Position numbers and translations under genes: made by a program. Source: Diabrotica undecimpunctata (Eukaryota; Arthropoda; Insecta; Coleoptera; Chrysomelidae). From it: DNA of 64,000 nucleotides. The stretch lies in the NCBI RefSeq assembly GCF_040954645.1, contig NC_092804.1, positions 42,127,753 to 42,191,752 on the forward strand. The letters run 5' to 3'. The notes beneath the pieces are model-generated. The model was given only the letters and a program-made list of their open reading frames with translations, had not been told where the DNA came from and made no database searches. Of this stretch, positions 32,810 through 44,700 are shown in pieces; positions within the stretch are counted from its first letter, which is position 1, and each line of letters starts with the position of its first letter.

Positions 32810-33375
32810 TATTATCATGAAATAGTCTATTTGGGAATGATTTTGTCAACTTTTATATGTGATAAGTTGACTTTTTCTTTTGAAACAATGTGTTAATGAT
32901 TGCCATAGTTAATCCTTTTTCTAATTCTATAGCATATCATCTCCAGCTTTATTTTTAGTCCCAAAGCCTAGTCATCCACGTATTGCTTCATATTCTCTGT
33001 TTGATTGGCCCACATGTACATTAAAATCACTTTTTAGTATGATAGACCTTTGATGAAATATTACTCAGTATGTCTCTTATTTGATCATGGAAAGCTTTTT
33101 TCCACTCTTATCCAGAAGGAGCATACACACAACATGTAACACTATCGAGCACAAATTTCACAATCAATTTCAAATCGTTCTTATAACTTTTACTACGTTA
33201 TATTTCATTTCTCTATCAGCAATTATGCCTAATGATATTATTATATAACTCTATTTCTAATGTTATTTTCTCTACATAGTTCTTTGGTCCTTTGTCTTTT
33301 AAGCGTATCTAAAACTTTGTACTGTTATCTGTAAGACTTTCAAGATTCCAAGATCCTATCTTGATTTATCTAACC
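32810..33375 (-). pseudogene. Non-LTR element, APE-type endonuclease remnant
   Basis: The minus strand gives KIGSWNLESLTDNS near 33365, then CVYAPSG and KKAFHDQIRDILSNIS near 33130-33070, then LEKGLTMAIINTLFQKKKST near 32930-32870. These follow the endonuclease order of RTE-like elements (start strand, YAP motif, late NT motif) with stops between and the catalytic DFN block unreadable. Confidence 0.65.
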
Positions 33376-33855
33376 TTTAATGGTGTTTCCCTGAAATAAT
33401 CATCACTCGGAATTCCGAATGGAGGCTCCGTATTCTTCCGGAACGTTTTACCTCACTATTGCATTACGCTATTGCTAGACTTGGTAACTCAAAGAACATG
33501 ATAAAAATAAATTTCCACTACGTTTTTATCTTCAGACGGATGCGAAAGTCAAAATAGTAACGAGTAACGAATAATGGTGAACGAATCCCAACACAAACAA
33601 ATTTTTACCAATGAAAGTAGTTTATTTGCAAAGAATTTTTCAATCAGTTTGCTATAATGGTTGGAAATAAACTAGATTTTACTTCGACTGCTGTGCATAA
33701 TACATATTATGTTATTATATTCTCATACTTATGAGGTTTTTTTAGCTAAGAAATATAAAAGAATCATAATAATCGTTTATAGGACATCAGAGCAGCACGA
33801 AACAAACCGTTTGATTTTTATATAAGTATTATTGAAATAAATATAGATGGTGTAG
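33376..33855. other. No gene recognised
   Basis: A+T-rich spacer between a non-LTR remnant and the proposed terminal exon of the PAN gene. Confidence 0.4.
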
Positions 33856-33859
33856 AATT

Positions 33860-33971
33860 ATATAGAAACTTTATTTAAAAATAGTGAAGTTTTTTGTATA
33901 AAATGATGTTCACGAACTTCATTTTCTAGGCATTCTTGAACTGAGATCTCCGTAAAGGTTGGTGCTGGAAC
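33860..33971 (-). other. Possible 3'-UTR terminal exon of the PAN-domain gene
   Basis: The minus strand shows TTGTTTTAG then GTTCCAGCACC at 33971, and AATAAA at 33875-33870 about 100 bases on. A strong donor (CACG then GTAAGT, cut at 35154) lies 21 bases after the PAN gene stop, so this exon would be untranslated. It could belong to a different transcript; RNA evidence is lacking. Confidence 0.35.
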
Positions 33972-34333
33972 CTAAAACAACAGAACTATTATAAATCAGG
34001 ATTCAAACTTCCATATTTTTTAATTTAAGAACATTTATTTTAAAATTTTTGTTTAGATACATAATAAATAAGTCAACAAACGCATTTATTTAATTTTGTT
34101 ATTATTTTCTCAAAATTTGTTGTAAGTACTTTAATAATGTTTTCGCTCTCATAGGTTTTTTTATAGAATGATAAAATCTACTTTGTAAGATATATAAACA
34201 AAATGAAAGGAAATGAACATCATTAGTCACATAATATGAACTTTACTACATTTACTTTTGTGTAAGTACTTACAAGAAAACCGGAAATTAATATGCGTTT
34301 ATTTTATTACGAAATGTTAATTATACCAAAAGC

Positions 34334-34612
34334 ACAGAATAAATAACAATCAGAATGCCCGCCCACTCTGAGATGCCGCCTTTGAACTGTGTCAGCACGC
34401 GATCGCCATATTTAAAACGGAAAACACAGGCTGGGATTGAGAAATTTGTGACAAGCTACGAGAGAACCGTAATTTAAATTTTAAGAGGTTAATAATTTAG
34501 TAAATTTGAAATAATTTAATCTATTCTTCAACTAAAAGTACGACATAAATAGATTGCATATTATGTCTATGGTTGCCGTAAATAAATTAAAGCGTGTTAA
34601 TTTTTCTATTCC
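34334..34612. repeat. Second copy of the 8901-9229 MITE, truncated
   Basis: ACAGAATAAATAACAATCAG and the following ATGCCGCCTTTGAACTGTGT, CAGCACGCGATCGCCATATT and GCATATTATGTCTATGGT match the reverse complement of 9229-9040. A block of about 40 bp is extra in the middle and the far end is missing after 34612. Confidence 0.85.
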
Positions 34613-35153
34613 TGGATTAACATATTATACTTGGAATGTACTGAATTAAAATATAGGATAGAAAAAAGATAGATGTTATATACAATACTAGAAATAGATG
34701 CATACATATGGATTAGGATTACTTCCGTAGTGAACATAGTCCAAATATTTTTGATAGTGTGAAGTGAACATCACCTAAGATGCAAACCAAGTGTATCGTG
34801 TTAAAAAGATCAAAAGCGGTAATTGTAACTGTTACCGCAGTTTAATGCTAAAATATGTTACCGTCTGATTGCTTCATGTTCGATGGCAGCACCTACTGGC
34901 GGTTGAATATTGATATAATTTTTTCAAAATAATATATTTTCATTGATTTTAATTAGCAATTCAAAACGTCTATTTTAGGCGGTTTCTCATGTAGCAGACA
35001 ACATTTTACAATTCGAGTTTATGTCCAACAAACTATTTGAGTAAGATTCTCCTAGATGTCGTGCTCGTCATAAATGCTTTTAAGATGAACACTTATCACA
35101 GTACAATGTATATAGATAAAGAATTCTTCGTTTAAGCATTAAACTGCACTTAC
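34613..35153. other. No gene recognised
   Basis: A+T-rich; part of the proposed last intron of the PAN gene. Confidence 0.35.
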
Positions 35154-35722
35154 CGTGTTTTGTGCTAAAAGTCTTCATTTGGAACGTCTTCCGTGTGTGG
35201 TAACATTGGCTCTTTCTACGAATCCTCTTCTGTAGATCGAACTTGGTCTTGATATTTCTACGAACGAACTCTCCGGTGCCGCTGTTGTTTCTTGTTTGGT
35301 ATTCCACTCTACAAAACGTGGCCGAGATGTCTGGAATTGTTGCCGATTAATGGTAGTATCTTCTTCAGTCACAAACTGTGGCAACGATTTTTGAAATCTC
35401 CTTGATTCTATGGCGTCATCGTCTAATGTAATAGGCTCTAAATCTATTGTGTAGTTTGTTGAAGGGGTTGTGGTATTCTCGAATGTGAAATTTGTAGGTA
35501 AGGGTATTTTAACAAAAAGGACGTCATCCTTATTGTTAGACTGATTCGTTATATGATATTGTACGCTTTTTAGGTCGTTATTTTTTATTACATCTATCAG
35601 GTTTTGTATTGCAGAGTATTTTGTATCTGCTGTCATTCTCATCAGTCGGGAGTCTGTCATATTTGGCGGCATTTCTTTGTGTAGATATGATACCGGCCAA
35701 TGTCGCGGCTGTCCAAGACCTC
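35154..35722 (-). CDS. PAN gene exon 11: Thr/Ser-rich C-terminal tail and stop
   Basis: Starts GLGQPRHWPVSYLHKEMPPN after acceptor TATTTTAG. It contains several Asn-x-Ser/Thr sites (NQSNNK, NFTFENTTT, NYT, NVT) and ends THGRRSK with TGA at 35177-35175. A good donor, GTAAGT, follows 35154, so the exon probably runs past the stop into a spliced 3' UTR. Confidence 0.85.
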
Positions 35723-38700
35723 CTAAAATATAAATATGCTTGTTATATAATATTACAATATTCACCATCCGAATTAGTTTTATGTTATAAAATTTAGTTC
35801 TTACCAGAACAATAACCATCTAATGGACATTAATTTTTATAGTATTACGATATCAACACCTTTAATAAAAAACGTAAAGCAAATTTAGAAAATGAAATAT
35901 ACCTAATACAAAAAAGAGGAAGAAAGAAAGCTTAAAAAACTTGGTAATATAAAAGCTTTAATTGGCAAAATAAAAAAAATGTAAAAACTAGCTAGGAAAA
36001 GATAATAAATACTGGTACATTAAAACACGTAGTTCATAAGTAACGAAGAGAAATATGAATTATCCTAGGTTATCTATTATCCAAGGAAAAATTGCCGTCG
36101 AGAAAGGACGAAAGGACCGGGAAGAAGAAGAATCTCGTGCCTTAATAATTTTCTGAGTAGTTTGAAATAACGTCAACGGCGTTGCTTGAAGTCCGAATTG
36201 CATTGATTATAGTCAACGATTTATATTTTACCAAGTAACTAAAAGTCACATAGATTTTTCATCTAATTCTGCGTACAAATAAAGCTAGAAGAGGAATATG
36301 CATTTGGAAGAGTCTAAAAATAGCATATTGTAAAAAGGGTCTACTGATGGAGAGGTGAAGTACTTTAAGTAGTAGTCGCTTACCTGGCTTCGGAGGTTCT
36401 AAGAATTCCTCATCAAATATCATTTCGTATTGATCAAGACTTGGCCTAGGAGGTGGTAGTGGGTTTTGCGATGGTAACCTATCGGGTCTAAAGAGTGGAG
36501 GCCTCCAAGGCCGACTTTGGCCAGGCGGCAGATATTTTCCATCGTCTATTCTATCTGTATTATGTATATAAGGATAATATCTATCGTTACATCTTCGCCA
36601 TTGTGTCCTGTCTGGTCCAACATAACACCTTAAATATAAAAGAAATATATTAAAATGAAATTTTTATTGATTATAAGGTATTTAATTCGATAATTGATGG
36701 GCGTGCAAAAGGAAGCATGACGGTCGCATATTTCACGAAATTTACATCGAATGAAAAATCTGAAAAACACGCGTTCAAAATTTTTTAAAAACCCAATTGA
36801 ATGACACCAAACAGAACCCCTTACACCATCCGACAACTTTAAAATCTTAAATAGGAACCCTCATTTTTATTGCAGATTCGGATTGATTTATTCAAAAATA
36901 TGTAAGTAACTTTTATTCGGGACGTTTGGTGAAATTATGGAAAAATTTATCGAACAACATCAAACACGACCCCCATCCCATCTCTAAGGATGGGGTCGGG
37001 GCAACTGTGAAATCTTAAATGGAACCATAATTTTTTACTGCATATTCGGATTCAGTACCATAAAGTTTAGTTTGAAACTTCTGATCTGTATTTGTTTTTC
37101 TGTGAGACCAGTGCCAATTATCAAAAAATAGAATCAAAAATATTCAGTTAAAACTTGTTTACTTTTTCACTTGGAATCGTAATCTGCAATAAAAAAATGT
37201 AGTTTTTCATTTAAGATTTCTTAATTTCCCCCTGCCCCACCGCCAGGTATATCACACTCCTCCCCCTCTGCGATTGCTGCGATCAAATCTATAAAATCTA
37301 TAAATATATAAATTATCAGAATTATTTTGTGTTAGCCAAGTTTCGGTTATTAGCATTATTTTAGGTTTTAAAACCTGAATGCAACATAAAAGTTCATTTG
37401 ATTAAGAATTTAGTGTCGCTAAATTGGTATAAAAGCAGAGCCAGTCGCAAAAGTCAGTTTTTTTATTATCATTCTCGAAAATTAGTAATTCTTGGTATAC
37501 CACGTATTTAATTTATTTTTAAATTTTGCTCTCAGTTTTCTTTTCTAGTCTCTAACTCAGATCGCAATTCTTTTAAAAAATAATTTTCATGTGTTATCAT
37601 GAACAATGTCGCTTTACATTTTATTGTGTGTAATATTTCTTCAAAAAATTTTTTCTCTTGACCTTTTTTAGTTTGAATATTGCCTGCAGATTCTGGTACT
37701 CCTCTGACAAAAACATTGCCAGTAGATGATAATTTAATTTCTAGATCTTTGGATTTCGTTGTAATTTCAGCAACCTTTCCATCTATTTGACTACTTTTTA
37801 ATTGTAAATCGTCATTATCATTATCGCGATCATCAACACGTAGTTCGGTGCATGCCAGGTGAATCCCATTTTTTCAGACATCACATTGTAGGGCAGAACG
37901 GTTTACGGTCGTCGATTGATTTCGCACGGTTAGCGTAGGTCTGACCCATGTTGGCATGGTGGGAGTGATAATAAATGTCTTCTTCTTCTTCTTCTTTTTA
38001 TGTAGACATGACTGTCTGTTTTTCCATGTGATTCCAGTAAGTTGTCGTTCCAATCGTTTTCGTGGTCTTCCTATTGATCGTCTTCCTATTGAGGAACCGT
38101 CTCTTGCCTTCATTCGGCTTATATGATCGTTCCATTCTACTGTTCTATTTCTTACCCAGTCCTTGATGTTCTCCACTTTGCATCTACGTCATATATCTGT
38201 GTTTCTAGCTCTGTCCCATAGTGTTTTATCAACAATTTTTCTAAGTGTTTTCATCTCTGCTATTTATTTTTGTCTTCCCTGTGTCAGATCGTCTTTCTGC
38301 CGCGTATGTCATTATTGATCTGATGACTGTTTTGTAAATTCTGCCTTTCATTTCTTTCTCGATATTTTTATTTCTCCATATTTTTTCAATTTAGGCAACC
38401 TGCGGCTCTATTTGCTCTATTCACTTCACTTATAATAAATGTAAACAGAAAAATATATCTGACCTTGCAATACTATGAATTTAGTTAGCAAACAGGTCTG
38501 GATGCACATTCATGAGCCACATTCACCAAACAGTATGAAAAACATTTAACTTTTGTGCACTACTGTGCAGAAAATTTAATTTCAGAAAGTTTACTACTGC
38601 TAATTCCAAAACTACACAGACTATCAAAATAAGGTGTCTACCTTTTAACAGGTGAACGTATATGTTCAGCTGTATATTGATAATATTTTATACCTGGAAA

Positions 38701-41700
38701 GATTATGTAGTTACCCATATTATTTGTTTATTAAAATTATTGCAATATTTGAGAAGAGAAAATTTATAAAATAATTTTAGAATTCTTCCTCACGTGTTTA
38801 TGACATTACGTTGGGTATTATAGGTGTCATAAAAACTGTGCTATCAATAATTTTCAAATGAAGTATAACGATTTTTTTGTGTGTAATACACTTAAGCGTG
38901 AATAGTAATTTTTGTTTAATGTCTTTTTAAGATTTTGTATTATTATAAATATCTTATACACTTACCATAGGTAAGGGTATCCATTGGAAGCACCACACTG
39001 ATGATCCGGTCGACAACAGTAATCCCAAGCACCATGTTCACCACCTTCAATTTCGCAGAACCAAAATCCAGTACGTACGTTTTCTTTACACAAAGCTCCT
39101 CGTTTGCATGGCCATCCGTTCACACTGTAAACACGCCACGTGTCAAGGGCCTGAGAAAAGTCTAAAAGAAGATGAGATTATAATCAGATTTTCGAATTTT
39201 ATCTTTGGAGCGCCACGCCAGTGTAGTGGACGATAGCTATGATACTTCATTATCATTGATTATCACTTTAAAAAGAGTTTCGGTTGTTTGTGTATTCTAA
39301 TATCGTAAGTTTTTAAGTCACGAAATTCTTTTAGTTTCTGGATCTTCCTTTTGTAGTATATTTATCTGCATAACTAGATGTTGCAAGTAATCAGGATATT
39401 CAGGATATAGTAACATTATACATGAAATTAAGGATATCGAACGCATCATTTATTTCTGACGATATTGCACCCAGATATAGACCTAAAGTACTTTTCCAAG
39501 TAGATATTTGCCGAGGAGAGGGATGGTGAAGAGAGGGATGGTGACGAGAAACCACTTTACCCAGACTGCAGAGATATCCCTAATACACAGACGGGTCTAA
39601 AACTGTAGAAAGGTTGGGTGCAGGTATATTCAGTAGTGGTGAAAGTTTACATTTCTATTTCCCTAGGAGAATATACCTCTGTATTTCAGACAGAGAGTTT
39701 TGCACTCTTTTAGTGTGCAAGAGAAATTAACATGAAGGCTTTCGAACGTAAGAGGATCAATATATGTACAGACAACCAAGCAGTTATGGTCGCTTTTTTA
39801 AGCCCTAAGGTGGGCCCAGGGCTAGTGTGGGAATGCCAAGAGAAACTCTACAGGCTGACAGAACATAATAATGTCACACTGGTATGGGTTTAAGGTTACC
39901 GGGAATATACTGCAATGAAAGAGCTGAAGCATTTGCCAGAGCCCGCCGTGGGAGTACAAAATGCATCGTCTGCGACCGGAAAAAAGCCTGGATCCGAAGG
40001 CAACATAACTCTCACTGGTATTGAATAAAACAAGTTACATTTCCGTAAATGCTTTACTACGTGGGAAAAATACGTTATTTTTCTTGCTGTAATGGTCTTT
40101 GTAATTATTTTAACTTGTTTTATTCTAATTATCGTCGTTTCAATGTATACCCAAACATTACGCGATATTATTTTGTAGCACCCTAATTCAAAAACTTAGT
40201 GGAAAGGTGGTTCCAACCATTATTTCTTTTGCATCTTAATTAAGCTATGTAGCAAATTCTTTAAAGTGCTTGACTATTAACTTGTAGGCTGTCATTTATA
40301 TAATTTGTCCAATTAATGTCTATTCTTTAACGTCGTATATAATAATTATTAGAGAGCATGTTTAGTATTTTATCACCTGGTATTGAATATTTTAAATTAT
40401 GTTTTTAAGAAAAGTCTCAAATAAGTAAATCAACTGGAAGGATATCAACGGAACGAGACCCACGAAAACTTTTGTCAAACAATCTGATGAATCGAGAAAT
40501 AATCTGATGAATAAACAGGCAATTATGCCCTACAAGATAAAGAAGAAGAAGAAGATCTACAGAAAAATGTTTTTGATTTCAGGAACTTTGATCTTATATG
40601 CCGTTATTTCTATTTCTTATTTATTTTAAGAATAATATAAAAGGGCGAGAATAAAAATATTCTTCGGCGAGCTCAGGATGATGGACAATACGGAGATCTA
40701 TTTTATTTTACTTTACTTTTGCGACGACTAATTATAATTGAAGGGTTTGGTTCAAAAACCGGTCAAAGACCATTTTTGTCGAAATTGAATTTATCGCAAT
40801 TCTTGCCTTCAAAAATACCTCCGCACAGTTTGGAGCAAAACCCGTACACGTATTGTGTAAAAAACTCAATGTAGAATAACGTGGATGGTTATTGCACGAA
40901 AAATGTTAATAGCATAGTCCTTAGGATCGATGGTACTGAGATCAATAATCAGCCATGTGATTTACATGACCGGTTTTTGCGCCCAAGGCTGAGGAAGTTC
41001 TAACCTCACATTTTCCTCGTTTTTAAAGTGCAGTGTGTATATCGCTCCGCGAAAATGGCTAGTTTTACTGAGTTTTCTGGTGAAAGTGATCCATACCATG
41101 ATTCCGATAATAGCGATGCTGACCCACATTATGTAATGGAAGAAGAAAGTGGCAACAAAAGACGCAAAAAGTATGCTTTAAACAAAGGTAACAAAAAATA
41201 ACAATAACACTTAATAATACACTTAATTCTAACGTTAGTTAATTATGTAGTATTATAAATCGTTATATATTAAAAAAAAATTAATATCTTACAATCTCTA
41301 TCAATCGGTCCTCCTGATATGTGATTGGTGTGGACGGGATCGTTAGCCAGTAACACGCAATCGGGATTGTAGTTGTCCCAAGCAAATAGCAATGCATTCG
41401 GGTCGTAGACGTAATCTAATTTCGCCAATAAATCTCTTTGATAAATGTCAGAGAGATAACAGTTTGGTACATTGCGTGAACCCTTGGACCTATAATAAGA
41501 AACAAGTAGATATAGGTATATAAAAAACTACCAATCAGTTCAATTCAACTATTACACATATTATTATACAAATCAAGTAATGTGAATTAATTTTTTAACT
41601 GAGGTTATTGTTACTAATTATTTTTAATTTCTCAAAACGCTAGTAAAAACGTACATTATAATATTATGTGGCATTGAAAATGCAATATTCGTAAAAACGT

Positions 41701-44700
41701 TTTTACATACGTTTACATTACCTACATTTTTGGGCCAATAGAAAAAATATGTTTTATTATTAATTAATATGTTAATTATGACTTTAAGCCAAAAGATCTG
41801 ATCTTGCAATAAACTGATGATAGGGGAGTCGTCTTTCCTGATAGAGATAACCATTCTTGATAACCATTGCTCATACCGAAAGGTGAAAAATAGATATTTA
41901 ATGGAATTTAACCGCATGAGATGTTACTCTCAGTCTATAGTTCTTCGAACAGTCCCAGTACCTCTTCAACGTTGTTAACTTTACTCTGCTATAGATTTCG
42001 TGAACATTATGATTGGCGAGTCGACGGGGAAACTACTTTTGTCTAAAAATACCATTAGTTGCCATACCCAATACCCAATTTGGATTGCAGCTCGATATGG
42101 TCACAGATAGTAATAGGTAAGCATACTTGATTTGTTACGTACGGTTCTTAGACGGTAATTTAATTGTAAAAGTATTACAGGAAGTTCAATGGCTCAGGAT
42201 TTATTCGAGCTTCTGAATATATTTATGTTTTTGTACTGATGGTGGTCGTTCGATGTCCGGCTCTTATGGACGATTTCAGGCACCTTCCTAGAATTGGCAG
42301 GATGGACAATGAGCTAAGGGTGACAGCTCCCTGGGAGGATGCACAATGGGTCAATTGTGGCCTAAGTGCTGTGAAACTTAACTCGCCCTCCCTACTCTAC
42401 AGATACAGACAGATGGTGTATATTACATACAAAGATTTTAGCGAGTAACAAATTAACGTAGAGTCGTAAATGAGTTTTATAGTAATACATATGCGCATGC
42501 GCAATTTTTGCTCAGCTATCTTTTTTGACTTAACAGCAGCTAGTTAAAAACTTGGGTTAACTTTCCACTAACCATTTTGACCAAGTACCTAAATTAAATA
42601 AAATCTTTCGTCAAGAGATTTTATGGGATAAATACATTATAAATATAAATACATCCATAAATAATTTATCTCGTTTATCAGTTTAAATGGGAAAACCCGA
42701 AATACTAAACCTAATAAGCAAACAAGTGCCAATTGTATAATATTACAATTTACCTTCTTTCCGATTTCCTTTGGCTTAGATAAGACCATTTAAAAAAGCA
42801 ACAGAAAATTTTCTTATATAAAAGATACCAAAAGAAGGTTTTAAGGAGTTTTATGGAATGACACTTTTTTACATCTTTTAAGAGAAGAAGGAAAATCTGC
42901 ATACAGACACCTGTGACTCAGCCAGGTAGTGTTGGGTTCTTAATACCCTAAAGAGGTTGTGCCAGGACGAGATGCCCGAGACGGTCGGCGTTTAACTAAA
43001 AACCTCTCCTCTGTCACTCCAGACATCAGGATGGAAGGGATGGTTAAGGCAAAATACCTCTCTTGATGCCCTGCTATCCCCCGATTTCCATTATTTCTCC
43101 CACATATTCATCAGGAAAACTACACCCACACGAACCATCAAGACCATCAGACTTTCAGTGAGAACTGTAGGTCTTTCAAAGACCCCTGCTTTAGTGAGAC
43201 TGTTACTTGCTCGTTTCAAAATTCTGTTGCGAGTTCCGTCTCCTCTCGTTCGTTTGAAGAGAGCAGCTCCCTGATAAATTTGTGGATCCGTGTCCACCGC
43301 CACTCATCCCTCATCATTTTTTCCACCATTTCTCTCACGGAATCAAACATTCTACAGTTACACTCTCTTACAGAATGTTACAAACGATAAGGTATATATT
43401 AATTGTGGTGAATTCCTTAATTTAGAGAATATACTTACCAGAAACTAAATGACATGCATTGAAACAGTGACTTCAACCTCGCTCTTGTACATTCCTCTTT
43501 ACATTCCAATTCTGAAGATACATGTAGTGATTTTTTAATAGCTTGTGGTAGCAGTCGAGCTGGTGAACCAAATCCAATGTAACAAACTAAAAAATTAAGA
43601 ATTGACATACATATTAAAAATTCTGTGTTGTCTTTCTAGAGACGATTTACGTATTTATATATTTATTTATATCTGGAAATGTGATCTTAGGTTAGGTGGT
43701 GTTAGGTTAGGTATCTATTACTACAGACTAAGTTTCTGGAAAGACCATTTTATAATTATTTTCACTTACGTTGATCGGGGTTTAGTTGTTTGGGCTGATT
43801 GTCGAGATGACCTCTAATGCCAAAGTGACCAGTTTCGCAACCATGACCAAAACTGCCCCTCTCGTAAACTTCAAATCCTGGTTCAGGTTCAAAATGAGCT
43901 CTGGGGTCTAGCTCATAATATGGCCAATCCGTTAACTGGCAGTTATCAATTGAGCCTCTAATTATGGGTGGACCGTATCTAAAATAAATGATACCATGAT
44001 AAATTTGATTTTTATAATGTACCAAGTATATTAAATACGTTAAATAAAATGAGAATACAGTATGGATGGAAAAAATTCGAGACAACATCACACAAGTATA
44101 CAATATACCAACAGTCGAAGAAAGATGGGATAACATAAAGAATGGTATCATCGATACAGCAACGCAAAGTGAAACTGTCACCCATTATAAAAAGCAAGCG
44201 TGGATGAAAGATGAAATAATCGAAATGATGGACGAAAGAAGACAGCTTAAAAATAGAAATAACTCAGAGTATAAACGAAAGCATAATCTGATTCGAAGAA
44301 AAATCAGGGAAGCCAAAGAGTTATGGATGCGAGCAAAATGTAAGTAATTAGAAGAATTGCAACGAAAACATGACAAATTTAACACACATAAGAAAATAAA
44401 AGAAGTTACAGTACACAAAAGAAATACACCCATAACATTAACGAATAATGAAGGTCATGCACTATCCCTAGAAGACGAAGTAATGGAGGAATGGGAAAAC
44501 TACATTAAAGCATTATTTAAGGATGATTGAGGATCACTACCTAACTTAAGTGCAAATACAGGACCATCAATTTTAAACGCTGAAGTGGAAAAAGCCACGC
44601 ACCAAGCCAAAAACAACAAAGCCAGTGGACCAGATCAAATATACAGCGAATGGCTAAAATTACTCTAAAATGACAATATAAAAGAACTGACTGTACTTTT

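Noticed and set aside
43687..43712. TTAGG telomere-type repeats (TTAGGTTAGG twice)
   Set aside because: Only two adjacent units at each of two spots inside an intron; too short for telomeric origin.
44012..44433. Minus-strand hydrophobic open frames near PAN exon 6
   Set aside because: Antisense to the RTE linker region; the real coding part on minus is only the exon 43978-43770.
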